Positions 1-9,407 are shown, counted from the first letter of the stretch. The stretch is 64,000 bases of DNA from Terrihalobacillus insolitus (GCF_028416575.1 NZ_JAMQKB010000004.1:1-64000), one strand, 5' to 3'. Notes: a model not told the origin generated them from the sequence alone. Numbers and translations are program-made.

Positions 1-220
1 AAGCAAACAAGCATTAAAAAAATAGTGGAAAAACTAAAAAAGAGCATGTAGTGACAACAAGCTTTTTTCTACATGCCTCTAACCCTTGATACGACTGCAA
101 TTGGAAAAATTTAACGCCAAACTCGGGTTAAAAGTAAGCAATTCACCTATAAATTAGTGAGCAACGGGATTGAAAATATCATAAGAAAAATCACTTATTA
201 TTTGGAAGGAGAATTAAGAT

Positions 221-2233
221 ATGAGGTTAAAACATAGATTAAACTCAGAAGTTGAAAGAAAGCTAAGTGATGCGGTATTTGTTGGTCGGTTGGTCAAGGA
301 AGACGAGCTTTCCTTAACGATCATGGACGAGCCGGTTCGATATAAAGATGAATTCCAAGACGATATACAATTCTATATAAAATGTTTATCACCAATTCCA
401 GATGAAGTTTCAGCTCAATTCTATTATCCTAACAAAATATTTACTGGCAGTACGCAAAGTAAGAACAATTTAAAGAAATTTAATGACTATATTAAGTATG
501 ATCGATTACCCCATTTTGAAAAAAAGGATAAGGTCAGAGAACTGCTTCATAATAAATTAATCGTATTTACTTTGACGGCAAGACCAGAGTTTCTATATGT
601 TGAAATTTTAAAAATTGAAGATGACATTGTACCGGCAAAGGAATATGGAATTATCCCTGGGCCAGAGTTAAGACTAGATGAAAATAAGGAAGATTTCGAG
701 AAAAAACTCGTTGATAAAGGCCGTCCCTTTACCTTAAGAATGTATCCTCATATTTTTGAGCAGCCTGAGTTTTTATTCTATGAAGGTACAATTTATAGTG
801 TGTATTTAAATACAAGCCCAAATCCGACGACGTATACACAGGACGTATCCTTTAACGTTACCTATAAAGAATTAAATGACAAATTTTACAATATGGTCGA
901 CGCTACCATTGATAGTCATATTTATTTTATCGATATTTCGAAAATAATGGAGCTTCGTGATTTAATGCACGAATCTGATAGTAGTCTAAGTGAAAAGGTT
1001 GTCGAGGCTGTTTTAAAGCTTGATGAGATAGCTGCAACCGAATTAGCAGAACCGATCGGCATAAAGAAAAGACCGATGAGTAGCTCTTCTAGTATAAAAA
1101 TGACATACAAACATAACAAAGAAGAAATAGAGTTTATTAAAAGATTAGAGGAAAACGCAAAGATCAAAGGGCTTTTCTATAAACAGCTTGACTTAAGCTC
1201 GTTCCATATAAGTATGAAAACGAACCTCTTAACAATTATTGGAGGGATGTCAGGGACTGGAAAATCACAATTGGCGCAGCTGTACGGAGAAACGATGGGC
1301 TTAGAATTCGGGAAAAACCTTGTGATGATTCCTGTTTCGCCGTCATACCATGAACCAAACGACATATTAGGCTACTTAAATCCGACGACCGGGGTATACC
1401 ATGAAAGTGAAACAGGGTTAGTTAAATTACTTTTAGAGGCTGAGCAGTATCCTGAGCGAATGTACATGGTTATTTTTGACGAAATGAACCTATCACAGGT
1501 TGAGCATTGGTTTAGCCCATTCATCTCCCTTTTAGAACTTGATGAAGATAAAAGGTTCCTCTCCCTTTTTAACGAAAATAGTCACTGTATTAACGGAAAA
1601 TACAAGCCAAAAATCAAAATTGGAAATAATGTGATCTTTGTTGGCACCGTCAATTTCGACGAGACGACAAAAAGCTTCTCGGACCGATTGTTAGACCGAT
1701 CGAACGTCATTAGTCCTAATAAAATGTCCTTTGCTGAATCACTAGCATATGATCATGGGGAAAAAGGGAAGCTAGAGACCCTAGACGTCTACACGACCAT
1801 CTACCGGAAATGGGCAACAAAAGACACCCAGAAAGGATTAAAAAACTTGACGGTTGAAGAAATACATCTGCTTGATGAGCTCCACAATCTACTGAGCAGT
1901 AGTGACATCCAAAAGGGTGTTTCCTTCCGTGTAGCTTTGGGAATTGCTGATTTTCTTACTAACATCCCTGCAACTGAAACGGGTACATTAGTGATTGACC
2001 GGAGAGATGCCTTTGATCTACAGCTTAAACAACGAGTGTTAACAAAGATTAACGGTATTGAATCGTATATTGAACCCCTAGTTGGTAGTCAGATTGACGG
2101 CGACTATAACGAGGGCTCAATTACGATGCTGTTAAAATCTGAGGTAGGGCAAAAAGTGTCCGATTTTGACCAATCCATTGACACGTTAAAAAATAAGGCG
2201 AAAGAGCTGATGATCTATGGATTCGTTAACTAA
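221..2233 (+). CDS. McrB-like AAA+ NTPase of a two-gene restriction system
   Basis: Likely the NTP-driven motor subunit of a McrBC-type (type IV-like) restriction system. A 670-residue protein whose first ~300 residues form an unrecognised N-terminal region, probably the DNA-recognition part. A Walker A motif GGMSGTGKSQ lies near residue 341, a Walker B-like stretch MVIFDEMNLS near 415, and VGTVNFDETT followed by SDRLLDR matches the Asn/Asp and arginine region of McrB-type AAA+ domains. GGAAGGAG sits 8 bases before the ATG. The next gene begins 17 bases before this stop, so the two are translationally coupled, as expected for motor and nuclease subunits. Target modification is unknown. Confident of the AAA+ McrB-like class; the restriction role is inferred from the partner. 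Confidence 0.85.
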   Translation: MRLKHRLNSEVERKLSDAVFVGRLVKEDELSLTIMDEPVRYKDEFQDDIQFYIKCLSPIPDEVSAQFYYPNKIFTGSTQSKNNLKKFNDYIKYDRLPHFEKKDKVRELLHNKLIVFTLTARPEFLYVEILKIEDDIVPAKEYGIIPGPELRLDENKEDFEKKLVDKGRPFTLRMYPHIFEQPEFLFYEGTIYSVYLNTSPNPTTYTQDVSFNVTYKELNDKFYNMVDATIDSHIYFIDISKIMELRDLMHESDSSLSEKVVEAVLKLDEIAATELAEPIGIKKRPMSSSSSIKMTYKHNKEEIEFIKRLEENAKIKGLFYKQLDLSSFHISMKTNLLTIIGGMSGTGKSQLAQLYGETMGLEFGKNLVMIPVSPSYHEPNDILGYLNPTTGVYHESETGLVKLLLEAEQYPERMYMVIFDEMNLSQVEHWFSPFISLLELDEDKRFLSLFNENSHCINGKYKPKIKIGNNVIFVGTVNFDETTKSFSDRLLDRSNVISPNKMSFAESLAYDHGEKGKLETLDVYTTIYRKWATKDTQKGLKNLTVEEIHLLDELHNLLSSSDIQKGVSFRVALGIADFLTNIPATETGTLVIDRRDAFDLQLKQRVLTKINGIESYIEPLVGSQIDGDYNEGSITMLLKSEVGQKVSDFDQSIDTLKNKAKELMIYGFVN

Positions 2234-4100
2234 AACAAGGAATATCCCCCTTTTAATTGACAATACAGAGCATCTACCATTTTTACTTAAGATCGTTGTT
2301 GGACAAGGTCTCCATCAAGAGGTGCTAGACGTAACCGGATTAACCACAAAGTCACACATGATCCATCAATATATTTATCCTATCACTGAACTAAAAGATG
2401 TTATGATTGAGCTTCGAACAGGTGAGGACCTTGATATTAAAATTGTATGGAATAAGATGAATGAAAACGAGGCGGAGGAAAATACAAATTCGTTTCATTT
2501 ATCGAGAAATAATCCGGTTCATATTCTCTATCAAAATGGACGAGGAGAAGAGTACCCTTGGAGATGTGGGACCTATCACTTTGAAGTTTATTTTAATAAC
2601 AGAGTATATTTTGGCGGCTTTAAAATTGATCCGAAAAATGTCGACAGCAATCAGCTTGAACATATCCATGAGGTGATTAATCAAAATCTTAATGGTTTAG
2701 CTCAAGATTATATCCATCACAAAAAGGCCCTAGGGAACGGGAACCTATCGGACTTTGAAAATCACAGTTATTGGCACTATTTCAGGTGGTATGAGAGTAT
2801 CGAGACTAAATTATTGAGTAGTCTTAAAATGATTGAACAAAATGGTTATCATGACATTCAACCATCGTATCAAATTGGTGAACAGCCAAGACGTCTTGAT
2901 AACAAAAGCCTGCGCTTTGAAGCAAGCTATAAGGGAAGTATTTTTAGAGGAACAAAGTATCTCAACAAATTGTATGACTCCACCTTTGATCTCGATATAA
3001 ATCGGTTAGTGAAGATAAGAACGTATGATATCCTTTCGCAAATGGGGCAAGGTATTCATTTTCTTAAAAAGATCTATACGGATCAATTGAACTATTTGGA
3101 TAAAATGAAAAGTGAACTCGAAGAACTGAAAGCCACTCGGGAAACAATAGAGAATGCAAAGCGAATCACAGAGCGTGAAAAACAGAGGATCAGTAGTACC
3201 ATCTTTGGAAAGGAAATTAGCTTTCAAAAACAAAAAGGACAGCTAGACCAAATGAGTAACCTACTAAAAAAGGTAGAGCTTTTTAAAAGAACGTTAACTG
3301 GCAAAATTCATTCAAATTTTTGGAGGGCAGTTACCCTTGATCCACCGAAGCGATTGATGGTTGGAAAGCATCCAGGATACCATCTGTTTCACCAAGTATG
3401 GAGGGCGTCCCATTCGCTTAATAAGGTAAAGGGGAATGATTCTACTGTACTTCCGGTCTATAAGCCTACTTATGTCCTTTATGAATACTATGTATATTTT
3501 GGGATGTTAACTATTCTTCAGGAGCTTGGGTATGATGCAGAGGAAGAAACGCTAACCGAACAGCTGTTAAGAACCTTCTACCAAGACGGTCTAAGGGACG
3601 GGACGAAGGTATCGCTCGTTAAGGATGATACACTCATTAATCTGACCTATGATGAGGACATTGAACCTGACGCTAATGTAGCTCTCGAAAGAAAGACCCA
3701 TTTCTATAGTGGGGGCGGTAAAAGAAAACCGGATATCCGTATCGACTTATATAAGAAGTCAGATGGGAATTGGTTCTATAAAAACACCTTTATTGTTGAG
3801 GTTAAATATAGTCCATTTCATAATATTTTTCATAGGCAAGGTCAAACCCGCGCAATGGAACAAATGTACGAATACTGGAAGATCATGTATATCCGGGAAC
3901 TAAATAACTTCGAACGCCATGCTATTGGCCAGGTCGTTTGTGTCTATCCTGGTAGTGAAGCCCAGCCCATCGTTTGTCCGGAAAGCTGCGGAATCTTTCT
4001 CCAGTACTTACCTAAAGTTAACGCAACATCCATTTATGATATAACCGGAAAAGAGGAGCTAACCGCTTTAGTTTCCGAATGGATTCAGAAGAACAGGTAG
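2217..4100 (+). CDS. McrC-like DUF2357 / PD-(D/E)XK nuclease subunit
   Basis: Probable nuclease partner of the McrB-like protein. 627 residues: an N-terminal beta-rich region and a helical middle (a charged, coiled-coil-like stretch around residues 290-350) resemble DUF2357 proteins. The C-terminal third carries a PD-(D/E)XK-like core, with PDIRIDL near residue 504 and FIVEVKY near 525 giving the D...ExK residues. The ATG at 2217 overlaps the previous gene by 17 bases in another frame, which supports an obligate complex. By family knowledge, DUF2357 proteins are found beside McrB-type GTPases and act as the McrC-like endonuclease. No methyltransferase is next to it, which fits modification-dependent cleavage or another anti-phage mode. 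Function is inferred from motif and partner. Confidence 0.8.
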   Translation: MDSLTKTRNIPLLIDNTEHLPFLLKIVVGQGLHQEVLDVTGLTTKSHMIHQYIYPITELKDVMIELRTGEDLDIKIVWNKMNENEAEENTNSFHLSRNNPVHILYQNGRGEEYPWRCGTYHFEVYFNNRVYFGGFKIDPKNVDSNQLEHIHEVINQNLNGLAQDYIHHKKALGNGNLSDFENHSYWHYFRWYESIETKLLSSLKMIEQNGYHDIQPSYQIGEQPRRLDNKSLRFEASYKGSIFRGTKYLNKLYDSTFDLDINRLVKIRTYDILSQMGQGIHFLKKIYTDQLNYLDKMKSELEELKATRETIENAKRITEREKQRISSTIFGKEISFQKQKGQLDQMSNLLKKVELFKRTLTGKIHSNFWRAVTLDPPKRLMVGKHPGYHLFHQVWRASHSLNKVKGNDSTVLPVYKPTYVLYEYYVYFGMLTILQELGYDAEEETLTEQLLRTFYQDGLRDGTKVSLVKDDTLINLTYDEDIEPDANVALERKTHFYSGGGKRKPDIRIDLYKKSDGNWFYKNTFIVEVKYSPFHNIFHRQGQTRAMEQMYEYWKIMYIRELNNFERHAIGQVVCVYPGSEAQPIVCPESCGIFLQYLPKVNATSIYDITGKEELTALVSEWIQKNR

Positions 4101-4323
4101 GTGCGGGTGACTGGAAGCGTGTGGAAGCGTGGGGACGGAGCTCGTGCTTCCTTAGGGACATTGCACGAGTAGAAAAATAACGAAAAAAGTAATTCTAAAT
4201 TACGGTTGCCGAGTATAGTAAATAGTTCCAAATCATAAAAAAGACCACCGTTTTCATTGTAAAATAGAAGTACCTATCATAGAACTTCCAAAATTACTAT
4301 CCCGACCAAAGGAGATGAAAACG

Positions 4324-4565
4324 ATGGCATATACATCATTCAATCATATTCAAGGTAAAAATGGAAGTAGATGGGCTGATTTTGTTTGAAATGTAGGAAG
4401 AGACAATTTATTATTGGTTGCGGCGGTTGTTGATGCAGCGAAATAAACTCATAAGGCTATGATTTGTACTTTTTATGGAGACATACTAGTCAAACCTTTG
4501 AATTTGATGCGTCATTAACAGTCATCAGTGAAAAGATCCAAGGAGCACAAACCACGCGGAATTGA
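4324..4565 (+). pseudogene. degraded small ORF, family not recognised
   Basis: An ATG preceded by AAAGGAGATG opens a reading frame (MAYTSFNHIQGKNG...) that hits TGA at 4387 where Trp is likely, then TAA at 4444 where Gln is likely. It then shifts frame near 4490 and continues as QTFEFDASLTVISEKIQGAQ to a stop at 4565. Read through these lesions it would be about 80 residues. The clean ribosome site and continuous coding sense suggest a recently inactivated small gene. I do not recognise the family. The rest of 4101-4657 holds a short hairpin (CCCCTTG/CAAGGGG, 4614-4632) and nothing else I can support. Confidence 0.5.
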
Positions 4566-4657
4566 ACCTATTTAGCCTCTTTTTTTGGGTGGATTTTTTT
4601 CCCCTCTTTAATCCCCCTTGAAACACAAGGGGTTTGGGACATCGCAATTAGCTCTAT

Positions 4658-5710
4658 TTAATGATTCTTTTTCCATTTTGCGTTTCTTCCCAACCCAGTC
4701 GGCTCTATAAGATTTTGATCTTTAAGCTCATTCAGAACTCGGTTTATCGTTGATTCGCTCACATCTGGACAAGCTTTACGAATTTCTTCTTTCGTAAAGA
4801 ACCCGGTTTTATTTTCGATATATTTCTTAATTCTAGCTGCTTTATTCCCTTTACCTGTTTGAACAATACCCACTCTTGACTCTAATTCCTTGTAAGCTGC
4901 TACAAAAGTACCTAAAATATAATTCACCCAAGGGAAAATGTCATTTTCATTTTCATTTTCATGCCATCCTTGTGATGATAGACGTAATGTTTCGTAGTAG
5001 CTTTCTTTTGTATTTTCAATTATTTTTTCTAAACTAATATAACGACCAACTTCATAACCAAATTTATATAAGAGTAGTAATGTTAGTATACGTGCCATTC
5101 TTCCATTTCCATCATTAAAAGGGTGTATTGATAAAAAGTCTAATATAAATAAACTAATCAATATGAGAGGTTCAATATCTTCTTTACTCATACGTTCATT
5201 TAGTTCATGACAGAGTGAATCTATGGCCTCTGGAGTTTCGGATGAGGATACAGGAACAAAACGAACAAATTTCTTTCCATCAGGTAAATGTTTACTGATG
5301 ACGTTATCTACATTTTTCCACTTGCCGCCTTCAGTTGCAATATAATGGAATAGTTGGCGATGCAGTTGCAGAATGACATTAGGATTAATTGGAATACCCT
5401 CAAATGAAGCATGGACTAGATTTAAAACATCTCTATATCCTGCAATTTCTCCCTCAGATCTATCAAATGGACTTGTCTTATTTTCCATTAACCCCTTTAA
5501 TCGTTTGTCTGTAATGATGATTCCCTCAATGGCGTTAGATGCCTTTGTTGATTGAATAACAGCAACGTCTTTAAGAGTTTTAAGAACTTGTGGTGCTTGC
5601 TGCTTATATAGCTCTTGTTTTCCTTTATATTCATTTATCTTTGATATTAGGCTTACCGTTTCCATAGGAAGCAGTAATTTTTTTAGTGAAATATAATCGT
5701 AATTTCTCAT
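4658..5710 (-). CDS. Fic family protein (probable AMP-transferase)
   Basis: Fic enzymes usually transfer AMP from ATP to a hydroxyl on a target protein. The 350-residue product contains the full Fic active-site loop HPFNDGNGRMAR near residue 195, with catalytic His, phosphate-binding GNGR and both Arg positions intact. Upstream, SNAIEG near residue 60 matches the inhibitory (S/T)xxxE(G/N) helix, here inside the same chain (class II), so activity should be self-restrained. The C-terminal ~70 residues (TKEEIRKACPDVSESTINRV) look like a winged helix, which may bind DNA for autoregulation. Start is supported by GGAGGAAATTGA just upstream. It stands alone next to the McrBC-like pair. Target unknown. 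Confidence 0.88.
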   Translation of the reverse strand: MRNYDYISLKKLLLPMETVSLISKINEYKGKQELYKQQAPQVLKTLKDVAVIQSTKASNAIEGIIITDKRLKGLMENKTSPFDRSEGEIAGYRDVLNLVHASFEGIPINPNVILQLHRQLFHYIATEGGKWKNVDNVISKHLPDGKKFVRFVPVSSSETPEAIDSLCHELNERMSKEDIEPLILISLFILDFLSIHPFNDGNGRMARILTLLLLYKFGYEVGRYISLEKIIENTKESYYETLRLSSQGWHENENENDIFPWVNYILGTFVAAYKELESRVGIVQTGKGNKAARIKKYIENKTGFFTKEEIRKACPDVSESTINRVLNELKDQNLIEPTGLGRNAKWKKNH

Positions 5711-6007
5711 TCAATTTCCTCCATTAACTGTAAATGATAAAATACTCAAAAGAAGTGTAAATGATTATGTTTATTTGTGTTTGGGTTGATTAAAAAAAGA
5801 ATTAAATCTATATTATTTTGTGTTAAATATGATCATAATAACCATAAATGAATATGTTTATAAGTTTAGTATAGGATTAATTATATTCATTTGCAATATA
5901 ATTGAGTAGTATTTTAGATTATAGTGTTCGTTTGGTCAATACTGATGTTTGAGGGTTTATATTCATACTGTCAGAGTAGGATAAAAAACTGTAAACTATA
6001 AATTAAT
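5711..6007. other. AT-rich spacer without a supported gene
   Basis: About 300 bases between the Fic gene and the next ORF, very AT-rich with runs such as TTATATTCATTTGCAATATAA. It must contain the Fic promoter (reverse strand). I see no ORF with a ribosome site, no RNA gene and no clear terminator. Confidence 0.4.
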
Positions 6008-6035
6008 ACGTGTTCAAAAATCGCTGAATTAGAAG
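6008..6035. repeat. solo left end of the GTTCAAAAAGTC inverted-repeat element
   Basis: ACGTGTTCAAAAATCG followed by CTGAATTAGAAG matches the left end of the element at 40968 (ACGTGTTCAAAAAGTCG, then TCGAATTAGAAG) with few differences. No matching right end follows, so this is a truncated copy immediately before the next gene's ribosome site. Confidence 0.6.
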
Positions 6036-6070
6036 CAAGAACAATTCTAGTAATGCCAGGAGGAGAATGT

Positions 6071-6628
6071 ATGAAGTTCGTTTTATTATTTGGACCTCAA
6101 GCCGTTGGTAAAATGACAGTTGGTCAACAGTTATCAAAAATCACTGATTTAACATTATTTCACAATCACATGACGATTGACTTACTTGAACCACATTTTG
6201 GATTTAGTCCCGAAATGTGGAGATTGTCAAATTTATTTCGTGAGGAGATATTTAAATCTTTTTCAACTAGTGACAAGTATGGAATGATATTTACATTTGT
6301 TTGGTCATTTGACGAAAAAGAAGATTGGGAGTTTGTTGATAAAATCTGTGACATTTTCAATTCTCAGGGAGCTGATTTATATTTTGTTGAGTTGGAAGCT
6401 GACTTAGAAGAGAGGCTTAAGCGCAATAAGACATCTAATAGACTTGAGCAAAAGCCGACGAAACGAAATATTAAGCAATCTGAACAGGAATTACTAAGTA
6501 CGATGGAAAGCCTTAGATTGAACACAAATGAAGGAGAAATTATTAAGGAAAACTATCTAAGGATAAACAATACCAACCTAAGTCCTGACGAAGTAGCAAA
6601 AATGATTAAAAGTCGTTTTAAATTATAA
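6071..6628 (+). CDS. P-loop kinase-like / AAA family ATP-binding protein
   Basis: A 185-residue protein with an N-terminal P-loop (KFVLLFGPQAVGKMTVGQQL), a nucleoside or shikimate kinase-like fold pattern, a conserved FHNHMTIDLL segment and an Arg-rich lid-like region RLKRNKTSNR near residue 125. Such single-domain proteins are annotated as AAA or small-molecule kinase family members; no substrate can be assigned. I start it at 6071 because AGGAGGAG lies 6-13 bases before this ATG, and the in-frame ATG at 6053 lies upstream of that site. It is monocistronic and sits after a truncated repeat element. A short open frame at 6643-6762 follows but lacks a good ribosome site. Confidence 0.7.
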   Translation: MKFVLLFGPQAVGKMTVGQQLSKITDLTLFHNHMTIDLLEPHFGFSPEMWRLSNLFREEIFKSFSTSDKYGMIFTFVWSFDEKEDWEFVDKICDIFNSQGADLYFVELEADLEERLKRNKTSNRLEQKPTKRNIKQSEQELLSTMESLRLNTNEGEIIKENYLRINNTNLSPDEVAKMIKSRFKL

Positions 6629-6867
6629 AAAGGGTGTGGCCTATGGAACTATCTATCATTAAACCGCATATAGCTCATACGAAGCCCATTGCTACTATTT
6701 GTTCTGTTGGTTGGAAACAAACAGTAGAAGGAGAAAACAAGAAAGGGAATAGACTTAAATAGTGTGTCTAGGCATGGTGAAAGAAGATTGTTTTTGCTAA
6801 TTTACCTTAGTAAAACGAAGAATTCGAAAAAGAAACATATGTTTGTTTTTGTTGGAACTATAGTTAC

Positions 6868-6962
6868 AATCTAGTAAGATAATGTTCTGTTAGGGAAGGT
6901 CGGCTAGCCCCTTGATAGGGGGTGATCCACCTGTTTAATTACACGACCTATGCTCGGTCGCA
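6868..6962 (+). pseudogene. 5' remnant of a holin-like type I toxin locus
   Basis: The sequence from TCTAGTAAGATAATGTTCT through GGTCGGCTAGCCCC and the AGGGGGTGAT hairpin is nearly the same as the region just upstream of the intact toxin gene at 24720-24782, but the toxin ATG and coding part are missing. Only the promoter and structured leader survive. The rest of 6629-7028 has no supported gene. Confidence 0.65.
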
Positions 6963-7029
6963 CCGAAAGTTTAGTTATACATTTAAACTTTTAATTATAA
7001 AAATTCAAATAAGTTTATTATGTAAGCGC

Positions 7030-7067
7030 TTGACATATTAATAGTTAAATAATATTATAATATTATT
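7030..7067 (+). promoter_or_regulatory. promoter with palindromic operator for the ring-cleavage gene
   Basis: TTGACA (7030) and TATTAT (7053) are 17 bases apart, a good sigma-A promoter. A perfect 20-bp palindrome, AATAATATTATAATATTATT (7048-7067), covers the -10 box. Related half-sites (TAATATTATT) occur over the -10 boxes at 9374 and 10724. It is probably the operator of the GntR/FadR-type regulator encoded at 8273. TGTAAGCGCT just upstream resembles half of a CcpA site but the spacing is wrong. Confidence 0.6.
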
Positions 7068-7103
7068 AATGAAGAAAATAAATGTAATAAAGGGGAGAGT
7101 AAC

Positions 7104-7985
7104 ATGATTGATATTTTTAAACTAGGCTTTGTTGAGTTTGATGCTAAAGATATGAGAGCAATGTCTACCTATTATTCAGATACGATGGGGTTTACATTGA
7201 CTGAATACGGCCCTGGTGGAAGCGCTTATTTCAGTAGTTCTACAGATCATCACAATATCGTTCTTACACCTTCCAATGAATCTGGAATTCGTAGTTTTGG
7301 GTTACAATATAAATCTGACTTAGGAATAGAAGAAGTAGCTGAATACTTGAATTTAAACTTTGGAATTACAACCGAATTAAAAACAGATGTAAAGCCTGGT
7401 ATTTATCAATATCTTCAATTTACTGACCCAGAAGGATATGAGGTGCATTTATACCCTGAGATGACTATGACAAATCCTGGTTTTAAAACAAAAGGTATTC
7501 TTCCTAATAAATTGGGGCATTTATCATTACGGGTAAAAGATGCCAAGAAGCAAGTGGAGTTTTATAAACAACTAGGTTTCCATAATACCGATTGGATTGA
7601 AAGCTTCTTCGGATTTATGACTTGTAACTACGATCATCATGTTCTGAATTTCTTTACTTCAGAACACAAAGGCATGCATCACATTGCCTTTGAAATGAGA
7701 AATTACTCACATCTAGTAGAAAAGCTTGATTTCTTAAGATTAAACAATAAGAACCTTATATGGGGGCCTTCTAGACATGGAGCAGGCCATAATATTGCAT
7801 GCTATCACGAAGATGCTGAAGGGAATTTAATCGAATTATTTACAGATGCGGATATTTATATTAAAGAATTAGGCATTTTTGAACCTCGCCCTTGGCATAA
7901 GGACTTCCCACAAAAGCCTAAAGTATGGAGTACAGATGAATGTCTTTCGTTATGGGGAGTGGATTTTGAAAAAGCATTAGTTTAA
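7104..7985 (+). CDS. VOC-family extradiol (catechol 2,3-dioxygenase-like) dioxygenase
   Basis: Probably cleaves a catechol-type ring next to the two hydroxyls, using Fe(II) or Mn(II). The 293 residues comprise two vicinal-oxygen-chelate modules, about 1-125 and 135-265. In the second, GHLSLRV supplies the first His, KGMHHIAFE the second His and NLIELFTD the Glu, the usual 2-His-1-carboxylate set of type I extradiol enzymes. AAAGGGGAGAG precedes the ATG. It is followed by a terminator and then the GntR regulator, and it shares an operator-like palindrome with the downstream hydrolase operon, so it likely starts the same pathway. The specific catechol is unknown; a non-catechol VOC substrate is possible. 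Confidence 0.8.
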   Translation: MIDIFKLGFVEFDAKDMRAMSTYYSDTMGFTLTEYGPGGSAYFSSSTDHHNIVLTPSNESGIRSFGLQYKSDLGIEEVAEYLNLNFGITTELKTDVKPGIYQYLQFTDPEGYEVHLYPEMTMTNPGFKTKGILPNKLGHLSLRVKDAKKQVEFYKQLGFHNTDWIESFFGFMTCNYDHHVLNFFTSEHKGMHHIAFEMRNYSHLVEKLDFLRLNNKNLIWGPSRHGAGHNIACYHEDAEGNLIELFTDADIYIKELGIFEPRPWHKDFPQKPKVWSTDECLSLWGVDFEKALV

Positions 7986-8018
7986 TAGTTGAGCATGACC
8001 TTTGACGTGTTGCTACAT

Positions 8019-8049
8019 AAAAGCATCTTACTATTGGTAAGGTGCTTTT
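8019..8049 (+). terminator. intrinsic terminator after the dioxygenase gene
   Basis: AAAAGCATCTTAC / GTAAGGTGCTTTT with a 5-base loop: a strong stem with A and T tracts on both sides. Confidence 0.75.
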
Positions 8050-8272
8050 ATAAATTTATGAATCCTTATTATCAATGGAAGTCTAGTCAATTCAAATGTA
8101 TATCGAAATTTTATGCTAGGTGTCTTTAACTTATACTTTTAGTATGTAAATTCTTATAGTTTCATAAATGATACTATGATATTATTTAATGTATGGAATA
8201 ATTAATTTGAGAAGTGAAACATTCTTCTAATATAAAAAAGGTAGATGCAGTAGTAGAAAGGAATGAATACGT

Positions 8273-8992
8273 ATGTCACCTCGAAATTTAAGTGAGCAAT
8301 TGCTACACGATTTAGGAATGGAGATTGTTCAGGGTGATTTGAAACCAGGAGATATATTACCTAAAGTTGAAGCTATAAGCGAAATGAAGGGTGTTAGCCG
8401 TACTGTAGTCCGAGAGGTTTTGAAGGGATTATCTGCACGTAGACTGATAGAATCATCAACTAAAATAGGGACGATGGTCAAGGACAGAAGTGAATGGCAA
8501 TGGTGGGATCAAGATGTGTTATCCTGGGGATTAAACTCAGGAGTAACTAGAGAAATGCTTCTACAGTTAAATGAAGTGCGCCTAGCGATCGAACCGGCTG
8601 CAGTAAAATTAGCAGCTATGAATGCAACAGATGAAGATCTGAAGTGTATTCGTGAATGTTTCAAGAGGTTAGAAGATTCGTTAGAAGACGACGCAGAATG
8701 GGCAAAATGTGATTATGAATTTCATAATAGCATTTTGGTTGCATCACACAATGAATTGATGCTTAGCTTAATAAAAACATTACATTCATCATTATTACAA
8801 AGTAGGCAGACAAGCATTAAATCATTAAAACAAACACATCATAACACTTATACCGAATCTAATACAGAAGTCATTCAATGGCATAAGGCCTTAATGGAAG
8901 CAGTGTGTGCCCGTGATGGTGGATTAGCTTATCAAAAAATGCATGATTTACTTCTACGAGTGGGCCAACTTATTGAAAATGCCGACTCTTAA
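8273..8992 (+). CDS. GntR/FadR-family transcription regulator
   Basis: A 239-residue regulator. The N-terminal winged helix (residues ~5-75) has EAISEMKGVSRTVVREVLKG, the GntR recognition helix, and an RRLIESS wing. Residues ~90-230 are all-helical with the FCD pattern (RLAIEPAAVKLAA, DYEFHNSIL, WHKALMEAVCARD), which in this family often binds a metal and a small organic acid. AAAGGAATG precedes the start. It lies between the ring-cleavage gene and the hydrolase/CoA-transferase operon, so it probably represses them until an aromatic intermediate binds. The shared AT-rich palindromes at 7048, 9389 and 10748 are candidate operators. Confidence 0.88.
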   Translation: MSPRNLSEQLLHDLGMEIVQGDLKPGDILPKVEAISEMKGVSRTVVREVLKGLSARRLIESSTKIGTMVKDRSEWQWWDQDVLSWGLNSGVTREMLLQLNEVRLAIEPAAVKLAAMNATDEDLKCIRECFKRLEDSLEDDAEWAKCDYEFHNSILVASHNELMLSLIKTLHSSLLQSRQTSIKSLKQTHHNTYTESNTEVIQWHKALMEAVCARDGGLAYQKMHDLLLRVGQLIENADS

Positions 8993-9016
8993 TTGAATGA
9001 CATAAGAAATACATTT

Positions 9017-9046
9017 TAAGGCCAAGAGGATATTCTGGTCTTTTTT
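9017..9046 (+). terminator. intrinsic terminator after the GntR gene
   Basis: AAGGCCA / TGGTCTT stem (one G-U pair) around AGAGGATATTC, followed by TTTTTT. The rest of 8993-9373 holds no supported gene. Confidence 0.65.
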
Positions 9047-9373
9047 GTTGTTTTTAAATAAAAGTTTTGTATATAAATCTCTCCTCCAAGTTAATAATCC
9101 GTAGGCTGGAATATCAGAGCGAACTTACTAAAGGACATCAGTTCCTAACAAATTATACATTTAATCTACCTTATCGGACACAGGTTCCGTTATCTAGTAT
9201 TTTATCTAGTAGTTTTACTGATATTGAGTATTTATTTTAGCGGAAATAATGTCTGATAAAATTTTTGTACTTCCGTACATGGGTGCGGCATGATTTAAAT
9301 TTAATTTCAAGCGAATGTAGAATATTTAAAAGTAATTTTAAGATAATTTTATGCTTAAAGGAATCTAAATGTT

Positions 9374-9407
9374 TTGACATATTTAATTAATAATATTATA
9401 TTATTAT
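9374..9407 (+). promoter_or_regulatory. promoter with AT-rich palindrome before the hydrolase operon
   Basis: TTGACA (9374) and TATATT (9397) are 17 bases apart. A near-palindrome, TAATAATATTATATTATTA, overlaps the -10 box. Its left arm AATAATATTA is identical to the arm of the perfect palindrome at 7048. Confidence 0.55.

Noticed and set aside
1-51. Open frame ending KKIVEKLKKSM at the left edge, with a GCATGTAG/CTACATGC hairpin after it
   Set aside because: May be the tail of an upstream gene, but 16 codons cannot be assigned, and the hairpin lacks a T-run after the stem.
4614-4632. CCCCTTG/CAAGGGG hairpin between the degraded ORF and the Fic gene
   Set aside because: Short stem with only TTT after it on one strand and no T-run on the other; not called as a terminator.
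6643-6762. 39-codon open frame (MELSIIKPHIAHTK...)
   Set aside because: No convincing ribosome site and no recognisable family; could be chance in AT-rich DNA.
7021-7035. TGTAAGCGCTTGACA as a catabolite-repression site
   Set aside because: One base too long between the conserved halves; it mainly forms the -35 box.
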